Below, piece by piece: positions 56,841 to 64,000 of a DNA stretch of 64,000 nucleotides. Location: NCBI RefSeq assembly GCF_029223255.1, contig NZ_JARHUC010000002.1, forward strand, positions 1 to 64,000, given 5' to 3'. Made by a program: the position numbers and the translations under genes. The stretch comes from Albimonas marina. GTDB taxonomy: Bacteria > Pseudomonadota > Alphaproteobacteria > Rhodobacterales > Rhodobacteraceae. The notes beneath the pieces were generated by a model, which searched no databases, was not told the origin of the DNA, and saw only the letters and a list, made by a program, of their open reading frames with translations. The number at the start of each line of letters is the position of its first letter. Within the stretch, counting starts at the first letter, position 1.

Positions 56841-57674
56841 ATGGCCCAGACCTACGAACACCTCTCCGTCGAGCGGAGCGGGCGCGTCGCGACCGTCACC
56901 ATTTCCAATCCGCCGATCAACCTCATCACGCTGGCGCTGATGGCGGAGCTGGACGCGCTCTCGAAGGAGCTCGCCGCCGATCCGGACCTGCTGGTGGTGG
57001 TGCTGCGCAGCGCGGACCCGGAGTTCTTCCTCGCCCATTTCGACGTCGCCGCGATCCTCGAGCGGCCGACCGCGGGGCCCGCGCGCCGCGTCTCCCAGAC
57101 CAAGCCGTTCCACGTGATCTGCGAGCGGTTCCGGCACATGGACAAGGCCACCATCGCCCAGATCGAGGGGCGCGTGGGCGGCGGGGGCGCCGAGCTCGCG
57201 GCCGCCTGCGACATGCGCTTCGGGGTGCGCGGGCGCACGAAGATCAACCAGATGGAGGTGCCGCTGGGCATCCTGCCGGGCGGTGGCGGCACCCAGCGCC
57301 TGCCCCGGATGATCGGGCGCGGCCGGGCGCTGGAGCTGATCCTGTCGGGCGACGACCTCGACGCCGCGACGGCCGAGCGCTGGGGCTGGCTGAACCGCCT
57401 CTACGAGGCCGAGGAGATCGGCCCGGCGGTGGACCGGCTGGCCGCGCGCATCGCCTCCTTCCCGCCGGACGCGGTGCGGCTGGCGAAGGAGAGCGTGGAC
57501 GCCGCCCAGATGCCCCTGCTCGAAGGGCTCGCCGAGGAGGCCTACCTGTTCGAGCGGCTGCTGCGCACCGAGGGCGCGAAGACCAACATGGCGAAGTTCC
57601 TCGAGATCGGCGGCCAGACCCGCGAGGGGGAGCTGCGCATGGGCGAGCTCGCCGCGGAGCTGGGCCAGGACTGA
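56841..57674 (+). CDS. Enoyl-CoA hydratase/isomerase family protein
   Basis: 277 residues, crotonase fold. FFLAHFDVAAILE near 62-74 (CoA-binding region), QIEGRVGGGGAELAAACDMRF near 108-128 with Glu118, and INQMEVPLGILPGGGGTQRL near 135-154 with Glu139, so both catalytic Glu positions of the hydratases are kept. A GAGGAAACGCC Shine-Dalgarno region precedes the start. It stands beside the acyl-CoA ligase/carboxylase cluster and may belong to the same pathway. Confidence 0.92.
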   Translation: MAQTYEHLSVERSGRVATVTISNPPINLITLALMAELDALSKELAADPDLLVVVLRSADPEFFLAHFDVAAILERPTAGPARRVSQTKPFHVICERFRHMDKATIAQIEGRVGGGGAELAAACDMRFGVRGRTKINQMEVPLGILPGGGGTQRLPRMIGRGRALELILSGDDLDAATAERWGWLNRLYEAEEIGPAVDRLAARIASFPPDAVRLAKESVDAAQMPLLEGLAEEAYLFERLLRTEGAKTNMAKFLEIGGQTREGELRMGELAAELGQD

Positions 57675-57732
57675 GGCCCCCCGCCCGGCCCCGCCCGGCC
57701 CTGCGCGGGTCGGGCGGCGCTCGGGCCGCGCG

Positions 57733-58386
57733 TCAGCCGGCGGTCGGCGGCAGGGGCGCGCCGCTGGACAGCGAGCGGCGGGTGAACTCGGCGTAGTGGT
57801 CCGAGAGCCATCCCGCCCCGTGCTCCCCCCACAACGCGGTCAGGCGGGGCAGCATCAGGGGGGCGCTGACGATCCAGCTGACCGCGGCGCTGGCGTCCTC
57901 GACCTCGATGCTGCCGTCCTCGACCCCCGCCTTCACCAGCCGGATCAGCCGGCGGCCGAAGCGGCGCTGGCGGGCGCGCACCTCGTCGAGGTCGTCGGGA
58001 TGAAGCGAGGTCAGGTCGGTCAGCACCGCGCAGGCGCCGAGGTCCGAGGTGATCCCCTGCACGTAGAGCCGTGTGAAGGAGACCACGCGCTCCAGCGCCG
58101 ATCCCGCCTCCGCTTCCGCCTGCTCCAGCGCGGTCTCGGCGAGCTCGAAGCCGATCTCCACGCAGCTGCGCAGCACGTGGTTCTTGTCGCGGAAGTAGTA
58201 GTAGAAGACCGTCTTGGTGATCCCCAGGCGCGCCGCCACCTCGTCGAGCGAGACGTTGTGATAGCCGCGGTCGTTGAAGGCCTGGGCGGCCTCGCGCAGG
58301 ATCAGGCGCCGCTTCTCGGCGTGCTGCTCCTCGGGCGCGGCGAACTTGCCGTTCCACTTGGCGCGCGGTTTGGCGGTTCGGCTCAT
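57733..58386 (-). CDS. TetR-family transcriptional regulator of the acyl-CoA cluster
   Basis: 217 residues. TetR domain near 32-78 (RLILREAAQAFNDRGYHNVS; LDEVAARLGITKTVFYYYFR) and a TetR_C-type ligand domain. Its start is ATG 58386 (MSRTAKPRAKWNGKF); an upstream in-frame ATG at 58422 is less likely. It lies downstream, on the same strand, of the carboxylase genes and likely regulates them in response to an acyl-CoA (inference). Confidence 0.9.
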   Translation of the reverse strand: MSRTAKPRAKWNGKFAAPEEQHAEKRRLILREAAQAFNDRGYHNVSLDEVAARLGITKTVFYYYFRDKNHVLRSCVEIGFELAETALEQAEAEAGSALERVVSFTRLYVQGITSDLGACAVLTDLTSLHPDDLDEVRARQRRFGRRLIRLVKAGVEDGSIEVEDASAAVSWIVSAPLMLPRLTALWGEHGAGWLSDHYAEFTRRSLSSGAPLPPTAG

Positions 58387-58510
58387 CGTCGTCGCCCTTC
58401 GCGGGGGCCGCATCCTCCGCAAGGGCGGTCGGCGGACAGGTGGGGTCGAGAGCTACCGGGCGGGGGGCGGCGTGTCCAGTTCGGCGCCCCGCCGCCCGGC
58501 GGCGGCAGGC

Positions 58511-58726
58511 TCAGGCGGGGTCCATCAGGGCCACGACCTGGCCTTCCTCCACCAGGTCGTCGACGGCCACCTTCAGCTCGCGCAGGCGGCCGGCGCGGGG
58601 GGCGGCGACGGCGATCTCCATCTTCATCGACTCGAGCACCACGATCGGGTCGTCCTCGGCCAGCGCCTGGCCGGGGGTCGCGGCGATCTCGAGCACGCGG
58701 CCGGCGATCTCGCTTTTCGCTTCCAT
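58511..58726 (-). CDS. Stand-alone biotinyl (biotin carboxyl carrier) domain protein
   Basis: 71 residues, just one biotinyl/lipoyl domain: EIAGRVLEIAATPGQALAED, then VVLESMKMEIAVAAP with the biotin-accepting Lys in the canonical (E)SMKM at residues about 32-35. Such short carriers serve acyl-CoA carboxylases whose carboxyltransferase is separate; the carboxyltransferase gene ends 19 bases upstream. A biotin carboxylase subunit is not seen in the window. Confidence 0.92.
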   Translation of the reverse strand: MEAKSEIAGRVLEIAATPGQALAEDDPIVVLESMKMEIAVAAPRAGRLRELKVAVDDLVEEGQVVALMDPA

Positions 58727-58745
58727 GGGGCGGGTCCTTCCGGGG

Positions 58746-60293
58746 TCAGAGGCTGGTGGGCCAGGTCGACAGGCGATGGGCGCCGATCTCGCCCGTGGGG
58801 CGGCGGCGCATGATCGCGAGCATCCGCGAGAGCCAGGCCCGCGTCTCTCCGGGCCGGATCACGGCGTGGGCGGCGAACATGCCCGCGAGCTCCCACGGCG
58901 AGTTCGACACCACCATGTCCTGCATCAGCGCGCCGTAGTCCTCGCCGTCGCCCGGCCGGCGGTTGTGCACGACCGAGACGGCGACCGCGGGATCGACGAA
59001 GCCGACCTCGCCCGTCGTCATCACCGCCAGCGCGTCGGCGATCCCGCCGCCCATGTTGAGATAGGCCTGCCCGTAGCTCTTGCGCACCACGACCGCGAGC
59101 TTGGGGACGGTGGCGAGCGTCACCGCGCGGATGTTGTTCATGATCTCGCCCGCCACCCCGGCGCGCTCGGCCTCCAGCCCCACCAGGAAGCCCGGCGTGT
59201 CGGCGAGCAGGATCAGGGGGATGTTGAAGCTGTCGCAGAGCACCGTGAACTCGGTCATCTTGCGGCAGGAGGGGCCGTCGATCGCGCCGCCCTTGCGCAT
59301 CGGGTTCGAGGCGACCAGCCCCACCACCTGGCCGTCGATCCGCGCCAGCGCGGTCTCCAGCGTGCGCCCGAAGCGGGGCCGGAAGGACATGACCGAGCCG
59401 TCGTCGGCCAGCAGCTCCACCAGCTTGCGCCCGTCATAGATCTTCTGGCGCTGGGGCGGGATCAGCGCCTCGACCGCCTCGGGCGCGCCGCCGGGGCGGG
59501 ACTCGGCGCGCGGCGGCGCCTCGGCGGCGTTGGAGGGGAGGTAGGACAGGAAGCGGCGCAGGGCCGCGATCGCCTCCTCGTCGGTGTCGGTCACCAGGTC
59601 GACCTGGCCGGTGGTCTCGGCATGAAGGTCCGATCCGCCCAGCTCCTGGGGCGTCACCTCCTGGCTCATCGCGACCGAGGTGACCTTGGGGCTGGAGACG
59701 GAGAAGGTCGCGTCCTTCCGCATCACCGCGAAATCCGACATCACCGCGTACCAGGTGCCCATGCCGTAGCAGGGGCCGAGCACGGCGGAGACCCAGGGCG
59801 TGTCCCGCTCGCGCGACATCGACGACAGCTGGCCGATCCGCCCCATCCCCACCGCGCCCTGGATGTCGGGCATCCGGGCGCCGGCGCTCTCGATCAGGAA
59901 GGCGCAGGGGATGCCGGCGGCGGAGGCGCGCTTCTTGAGGAAGTCGAGCTTGCGGATGTTGGTGACGGAGGACGAGGCGCCCAGCACCGTGAGGTCGAAG
60001 GAGGCGACGGCGACCTCGCGCCCCTCGACCTGGCCGAAGCCGGTGACGATGCCTTCGGCGGCGGTGCGGTGGCGGTCCTCCTCCCGCGCCGACCAGGCGA
60101 ATTCGCCGATCTCGAGGAAGGTGCCGGGATCGCAGAGCAGGTCGATCCGCTCGCGCGCGTTGAGGATGCCCGCCTCGCGGCGCGCGGCGAGCTTCGCCTC
60201 GCCCCCCATGGCGTGGACCTGGGCGCGGCGGGCCTCGAACTCCTCGGCGGAGACGGCGAAGGAGGGGGGGCGCGGGCGGGCGTCGTCTTTCAT
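58746..60293 (-). CDS. Acyl-CoA carboxylase carboxyltransferase subunit
   Basis: 515 residues, the typical length of propionyl/methylcrotonyl-type beta subunits with two crotonase-fold halves. N-half: EGIVTGFGQVEGREVAVASFD, then ESAGARMPDIQGAVGMGRIG. C-half: DGRKLVELLADDGS, VLCDSFNIPLILLADTPGFLVG near 340-361 and KSYGQAYLNMGGGIADALAV near 405-424. It moves the carboxyl group from biotin to an acyl-CoA. It is co-transcribed with the biotinyl protein downstream. Confidence 0.92.
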   Translation of the reverse strand: MKDDARPRPPSFAVSAEEFEARRAQVHAMGGEAKLAARREAGILNARERIDLLCDPGTFLEIGEFAWSAREEDRHRTAAEGIVTGFGQVEGREVAVASFDLTVLGASSSVTNIRKLDFLKKRASAAGIPCAFLIESAGARMPDIQGAVGMGRIGQLSSMSRERDTPWVSAVLGPCYGMGTWYAVMSDFAVMRKDATFSVSSPKVTSVAMSQEVTPQELGGSDLHAETTGQVDLVTDTDEEAIAALRRFLSYLPSNAAEAPPRAESRPGGAPEAVEALIPPQRQKIYDGRKLVELLADDGSVMSFRPRFGRTLETALARIDGQVVGLVASNPMRKGGAIDGPSCRKMTEFTVLCDSFNIPLILLADTPGFLVGLEAERAGVAGEIMNNIRAVTLATVPKLAVVVRKSYGQAYLNMGGGIADALAVMTTGEVGFVDPAVAVSVVHNRRPGDGEDYGALMQDMVVSNSPWELAGMFAAHAVIRPGETRAWLSRMLAIMRRRPTGEIGAHRLSTWPTSL

Positions 60294-60377
60294 GGAGCCT
60301 CCGGTCGCCCGGAGGGCCGGGCGGGGACTGCGGATGGGATGGGGGCCGGCCCGCGGTCGCGCGCGGGCCGGACGGGG

Positions 60378-61988
60378 TCAGGAGCCGGTGGGTACCAGCT
60401 TCTCGCGCTTGAGGACGATGCCGGCCTTCTCCCGGTCCCACGTGTCGGGGGTGACGCCCTCGGCCCGCAGCAGGTGCTTCTGCACCTTTTCGGTGGGCGT
60501 GCGCGGCAGATCGCCGACGATGCGGAAGAAGCGCGGGACCATGAAATGCGCGAGGCGCGGGCGCAGGAACTCGACCAGCTCCGGCAGGTCGATGGTCCGG
60601 CCGGGGGCTGCGCTCATCACCGCCATCACCTCGTCCTCGGAATGCTCCGAGGGGACGGCGACCACGGCGCAGTCGCGCACGGCGGGGTGGGCGGCGACCT
60701 CCTTCTCCACCTCGAAGGAGGAGATGTTCTCGCCCCGCCTTCGGATCGCGTCCTTCATGCGGTCGACGAAGTAGAAGTTGCCGTCGGCGTCCATGCGGAA
60801 GCCGTCGCCGGTGTGGAACCAGCCGTTGCGCCAGGCCTTCGCGGTGGCCTCGGGGTTCTTGTGATAGCCGCCGTTCAGCGCGAAGGGCATGTCGGCGCGC
60901 ACGATCAGCTCGCCGATCTCGCCGGGGGGCAGCTCGCAGTCGTTCTCGTCGACCACGCGGCATTCCACCCCCGGACGCGGCCGGCCCGCCGTGCCCCGCG
61001 CGGCGGGCGCGGGGCCCACGAAGAGGGGCGAGGACGTCTCGGTCATGTTGAAGGAGGTGTAGACCTCCACCCCGAAGCGCTCGGTGAACTCGGCGTGCTG
61101 GTCCGAGAGCGGGATCATCGAGACGCGGCGCAGCGGGTGGTCGCGGTCGCCGGGGCCCGGCGGCTCCTTCAGCAGGAACGGGGTCATCGCGCCCAGCAGG
61201 ATGGTGTGCTGGACCCCGAAGCGGCGCACCACGTCCCAGAACTCGGAGGTGCGGAAGCTCTCGACCAGCGCGAAGGAGCCGCCGCGCATCAGCGTGGCCC
61301 AGATCGGCCCCGCGCCCCCGACATGGAACATCGGCAGGTTCACCAGGCCCCGCTGCTCCATGCGGGTGGTGTCGTTGGGAATGAAGGTCGCCCACATCTG
61401 AAGCTGGGAGATCAGCACCCCCTTCGACGGCCCCGTGGTGCCCGAGGTGTAGATGATCGAGAAGGCGTCCCAGGGCTCGATCGGCCGCTCGGGCTCCGGC
61501 AGCGCGTCCGCGTCGCCGTCGAGCGCGGCGGCCGGCAGCAGGGTCAGCCCCGGGACCGGGGCCGCCTCGCCGCCCAGCACGACCACCTCGCGCAGCTCGG
61601 CCACGTTCGCGCCGGCGAGGCGTTCGACCAGCGGCGCCTGGGCGATCATCAGGCGCGCGCCGGCGTTGTCGATCACATGCTCCATCAACCCGCCGCGGTA
61701 GCCGGTGTTGATGGGCACGTAGACCGCGCCCAGGTAGTTCAGCGCCAGCATCACCCGCAGGCAGTCCTTGCCGTTGGGCAGCCAGACCAGCACGAAGTCG
61801 CCCTGCCCCACGCCCAGCCGGCTCAACCCCTCGGCGCAGCCCCGCACCTTCCGGCGCAGGGCTTCGTAGGTCCATTCCTCGCCGTCGTCGAAGACGGCGA
61901 AGACCTTGTCGGGCTGGCCGGCCGCGTGGCGGTCGATCACCTCGCGGATCACGCAGTCCTCGCGCGGCGGCATCCTGGGGTCCAGCAT
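60378..61988 (-). CDS. AMP-dependent acyl-CoA ligase
   Basis: 536 residues from ATG 61988 with AGGAGG eight bases upstream. ANL superfamily motifs: IIYTSGTTGPSKGVLISQ near 163-180 (phosphate loop), YTSFNMTETSSPLFVGP near 310 (A5), WFHTGDGFRMDADGNFYFVDR near 397-417 (A7), RRRGENISSFEVEKE near 424 (A8), and the catalytic Lys in RTPTEKVQKHLL near 513. It activates an organic acid as acyl-CoA, probably the substrate for the neighbouring carboxylase and hydratase. Confidence 0.93.
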   Translation of the reverse strand: MLDPRMPPREDCVIREVIDRHAAGQPDKVFAVFDDGEEWTYEALRRKVRGCAEGLSRLGVGQGDFVLVWLPNGKDCLRVMLALNYLGAVYVPINTGYRGGLMEHVIDNAGARLMIAQAPLVERLAGANVAELREVVVLGGEAAPVPGLTLLPAAALDGDADALPEPERPIEPWDAFSIIYTSGTTGPSKGVLISQLQMWATFIPNDTTRMEQRGLVNLPMFHVGGAGPIWATLMRGGSFALVESFRTSEFWDVVRRFGVQHTILLGAMTPFLLKEPPGPGDRDHPLRRVSMIPLSDQHAEFTERFGVEVYTSFNMTETSSPLFVGPAPAARGTAGRPRPGVECRVVDENDCELPPGEIGELIVRADMPFALNGGYHKNPEATAKAWRNGWFHTGDGFRMDADGNFYFVDRMKDAIRRRGENISSFEVEKEVAAHPAVRDCAVVAVPSEHSEDEVMAVMSAAPGRTIDLPELVEFLRPRLAHFMVPRFFRIVGDLPRTPTEKVQKHLLRAEGVTPDTWDREKAGIVLKREKLVPTGS

Positions 61989-62010
61989 CGCGGTTCCTCC
62001 TGCCATCGCC

Positions 62011-63561
62011 TCAGCTCGTCGCCGGGGCGACATGCTCGTAGCGGGGCCGCCCGAGCAGGTTGGGCCGCCAGCCGGTGAAGCGGTCGGAGACGCCGACGAT
62101 GTAGACCTCGAACAGGAGCGGCACGAACACCGCCTGCTCCAGCGCGATGCGCTGCACCTGGCTCAGCGCCTGCTTGCGCGCCTCCTGCGTGGTCCCCACG
62201 CGGGAGGCGGCGATGGCGTCGTCCATGCCCGGGATCGCCTGGCGCCCGCCGTTGTAGGAGCTGTCCTTGCCGAAGATGATGTTGGGCACCATCGAGGGGT
62301 CGGGCCGCGCGGTGATCGCGGCGAAGAAGCTGTTCACCGACTTCTCGAAGAAGAACTTCTGCGAGCCTTCGGCGACGGTCGTGGTGGTCACCTTCGCCTT
62401 GATCCCCACCTTGTCCCACATCGACATCAGCACCTCGCGCCGCTGGATCGCGGCCTGGTCCTGGTAGGCGACGGCGGTGAACTCGACCTCGCTGACGCCG
62501 GTCTCCTTGATCAGGGCGCGGGCGCGGTCGGGATCGTAGGCGAGGATGTCCTCGAGCCCCTCGTCATGGGCCCAGTAGGCCTTGGGGTAGAGCGTGGTCG
62601 AGGGCTCCCCCAGCCCGCCCATCGCGGCCTTCACGAAGGTCTCGCGGTCGATGGCGAGGTTCATCGCCCGCCGCACCCGGACGTCGTCGAAGGGGGGCTT
62701 CGAGAAGTCCATGTAGATCATGTGGAGGTAGAGCGAGGGCTCGGCGTAGACCGTCACGTCGGGCGCGCGGTCGAGCAGGACCTTCTGCACCGGGGGCACG
62801 GTCACCACGACGTCGTTCTGCCCCGCCATGACCGAGCGCACGCCCGTCGTCACCTCGGGGATGATCGACATGGTCATGCGGTCGACCTTGGGCAGGCCCT
62901 CCTCCCAGAAGTCCTCGAACCGCTCGTAGGCGACGACCTGCATGTCCTGCCATTCGACGTACTTGAACGCGCCCGCCCCCACGGGCCTGCGGTCGACCGA
63001 GCCGCCGTTGGCCTCGACCGCGGTGGGCGAGACGACCATGCCCGCGCGGTCCGTCAGGATCAGCGGCAGGGAGCGGTCGGCCGCGGCGAGCTTCAGCGTC
63101 ACCGTGGTCGCGTCCGTCGCCTCGACCTCGACGACCGAGGAGAGGTCGACCTTGATGTTGGAGGTCTCGGCCGAGCGGGCGCGGTCGAGATGCGCCTTCA
63201 CCGCGGCCGCGTCCAGCGGCGTGCCGTCGTGGAAGGTCAGCCCCTCGCGCAGCTCCAGCACCAGGGTCAGGTCGTCGGGATAGGACCAGGCCTTGGCGAG
63301 GCCGGGGATCGGCTCCAGCGTCTCGGGCTTCCAGCGCACGAGCGTGTCGTAGAGCGGGTAGAGGAACTGGTGGTCGCCGCCGCTGCGCCCGGTCACGGGA
63401 TCGAGCGTCGAGGGGTTCACGTTGGCCGCGACCCGCAGCTCCGTCCCCTCCTGGGCGTGCGCGCCGCGCAGGCCTGCGGTCATCGCCAGCCCCCCGGCCG
63501 CGAGGCCGGCGGCCAGCAGGTGGCGGCGGTGGATTTCAAGCGCCTTGCCGTCGAGCTTCAT
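62011..63561 (-). CDS. ABC transporter solute-binding protein, peptide/opine family (SBP_bac_5)
   Basis: 516 residues. Twin-arginine-like leader (HRRHLLAAGLAAGGLAMTAG, cleavage near GAHAQ, residue 36). SBP family 5 features: TELRVAANVNPSTLDPVTGR, DLTLVLELREGLTFHDGTPLDA, FDDVRVRRAMNLAIDRETFV. It ends 22 bases before the ligase start. Because it shares an operon with acyl-CoA genes it may capture the organic acid or conjugate that the pathway degrades (inference); no permease or ATPase genes of the transporter lie in the window. Confidence 0.92.
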   Translation of the reverse strand: MKLDGKALEIHRRHLLAAGLAAGGLAMTAGLRGAHAQEGTELRVAANVNPSTLDPVTGRSGGDHQFLYPLYDTLVRWKPETLEPIPGLAKAWSYPDDLTLVLELREGLTFHDGTPLDAAAVKAHLDRARSAETSNIKVDLSSVVEVEATDATTVTLKLAAADRSLPLILTDRAGMVVSPTAVEANGGSVDRRPVGAGAFKYVEWQDMQVVAYERFEDFWEEGLPKVDRMTMSIIPEVTTGVRSVMAGQNDVVVTVPPVQKVLLDRAPDVTVYAEPSLYLHMIYMDFSKPPFDDVRVRRAMNLAIDRETFVKAAMGGLGEPSTTLYPKAYWAHDEGLEDILAYDPDRARALIKETGVSEVEFTAVAYQDQAAIQRREVLMSMWDKVGIKAKVTTTTVAEGSQKFFFEKSVNSFFAAITARPDPSMVPNIIFGKDSSYNGGRQAIPGMDDAIAASRVGTTQEARKQALSQVQRIALEQAVFVPLLFEVYIVGVSDRFTGWRPNLLGRPRYEHVAPATS

Positions 63562-63657
63562 CTTCTCTCTCCTCCCCGGGGCCGGCTTTTCGCGTCCGGT
63601 TTCCCCTTGTTTCCAACCGGCCGCAGGGCCGGTCGGCGATGCGCGGACCCGCGGCTC

Positions 63658-64000
63658 TCAGATCGGCGAGATGTCGCGATGCTTGGGCGGGCGGGCGCGG
63701 CCCTGCCGGCGCGAGGCGAGACGCGAGAGCGCCTCGACCAGCACCGGGCGGGTGTCGCGCGGGTCGATCAGGTCGTCGACGCCGAAGCCCTCGGCGGCCT
63801 CCAGCGGGCCGACGCGCGCGCGGAAGCCGGCGATCAGCTCGGCGCGGCGGGCGTCGGGGTCGGGGGCGGCGGCGATCTCGCGCCCGTAGGCCACTTCGGT
63901 GGCGCCCTCGATCGACATCGCGCAGATCTCGGCGCCGGGCCAGGCGACGGTCAGGTCGGCGCCGAAGCTACGCCCGCCGTTCATGGCGATGAAGCCGAGC
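63658..64000 (-). CDS. Second acyl-CoA carboxyltransferase subunit, C-terminal part only
   Basis: The 5' part lies beyond the window. The visible 113 residues (LGFIAMNGGRSFGADLTVAW; PGAEICAMSIEGATEVAYGR; EGFGVDDLIDPRDTRPVLVE; end PPKHRDISPI) match the C-terminus of propionyl/methylcrotonyl-CoA carboxylase beta subunits. With the gene at 58746 this makes two carboxyltransferase genes in one cluster. Confidence 0.85.
   Translation of the reverse strand, partial: LGFIAMNGGRSFGADLTVAWPGAEICAMSIEGATEVAYGREIAAAPDPDARRAELIAGFRARVGPLEAAEGFGVDDLIDPRDTRPVLVEALSRLASRRQGRARPPKHRDISPI

Overview
The window is very GC-rich (about 70% or more by eye), densely coded DNA from an alphaproteobacterium, most likely of the Rhodobacterales (inference). 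Supporting signs are the gene order rplU-rpmA-GNAT-GNAT-obgE-proB-proA, the ribE/ribBA/ribH/nusB group, a reductive-pyrimidine (hydantoinase) locus with its ABC transporter, and DUF3768/DUF3299-type genes. The core genes look ordinary; the accessory interest lies in two integrated elements and several mosaic or decayed stretches.

Layout. 1-4.4 kb: a 5'-truncated MlrC-type (M81) peptidase gene of clearly lower GC, then an ABC ATPase / FtsX-like permease / DUF3299 set resembling the zinc-regulated Zrg locus of Vibrio; the GC shift happens inside the ATPase gene. 4.4-8.1 kb: a small integrated replicon-like element with a DUF3768 gene, a ParDE-type toxin-antitoxin pair, two DNA-binding or replication-type genes, three 17-bp palindromes at an exact 23-bp period followed by AT-rich DNA (candidate origin), and a P4-type tyrosine integrase. 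8.1-26.5 kb: chromosomal genes (TetR + SRPBCC, vsr, glpK, Old Yellow Enzyme, speE, a Tup-like ABC pair with a degenerate ATPase, pdxY, CorB/HlyC-type protein, HxlR + quinone reductase, riboflavin genes, nusB). 26.5-35.4 kb: an HNH gene, then a long minus-strand operon for pyrimidine or hydantoin degradation (hydrolase, small unknown gene, hydA, NMT1-type ABC transporter, DUF2945 protein) facing a RutR-like regulator with a RutR-type operator between them. 35.4-42.2 kb: lipocalin, proA-proB-obgE, acetyltransferases, rpmA, rplU.

42.7-50.7 kb: tRNA-Ser(CGA) followed by a second element carrying a PrimPol-helicase replication protein, an AlpA-type regulator, two conserved element genes and a GGTGAC repeat cluster (candidate second origin). 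Its far side is filled with three IS3-family remnants, including a transposase with two in-frame stops, and no integrase is left. 50.7-54.1 kb: methyltransferase/LysR pair, then a run of broken genes (RTX, SDR, LysR). 54.2-56.7 kb: a translationally coupled AttH/CrtC-like lipocalin and a di-haem cytochrome lipoprotein. 56.8-64 kb: an acyl-CoA cluster with enoyl-CoA hydratase, TetR regulator, stand-alone biotinyl protein, two carboxyltransferase subunits, an acyl-CoA ligase and a peptide-type solute-binding protein, probably a pathway that imports, activates and carboxylates an organic acid (inference).
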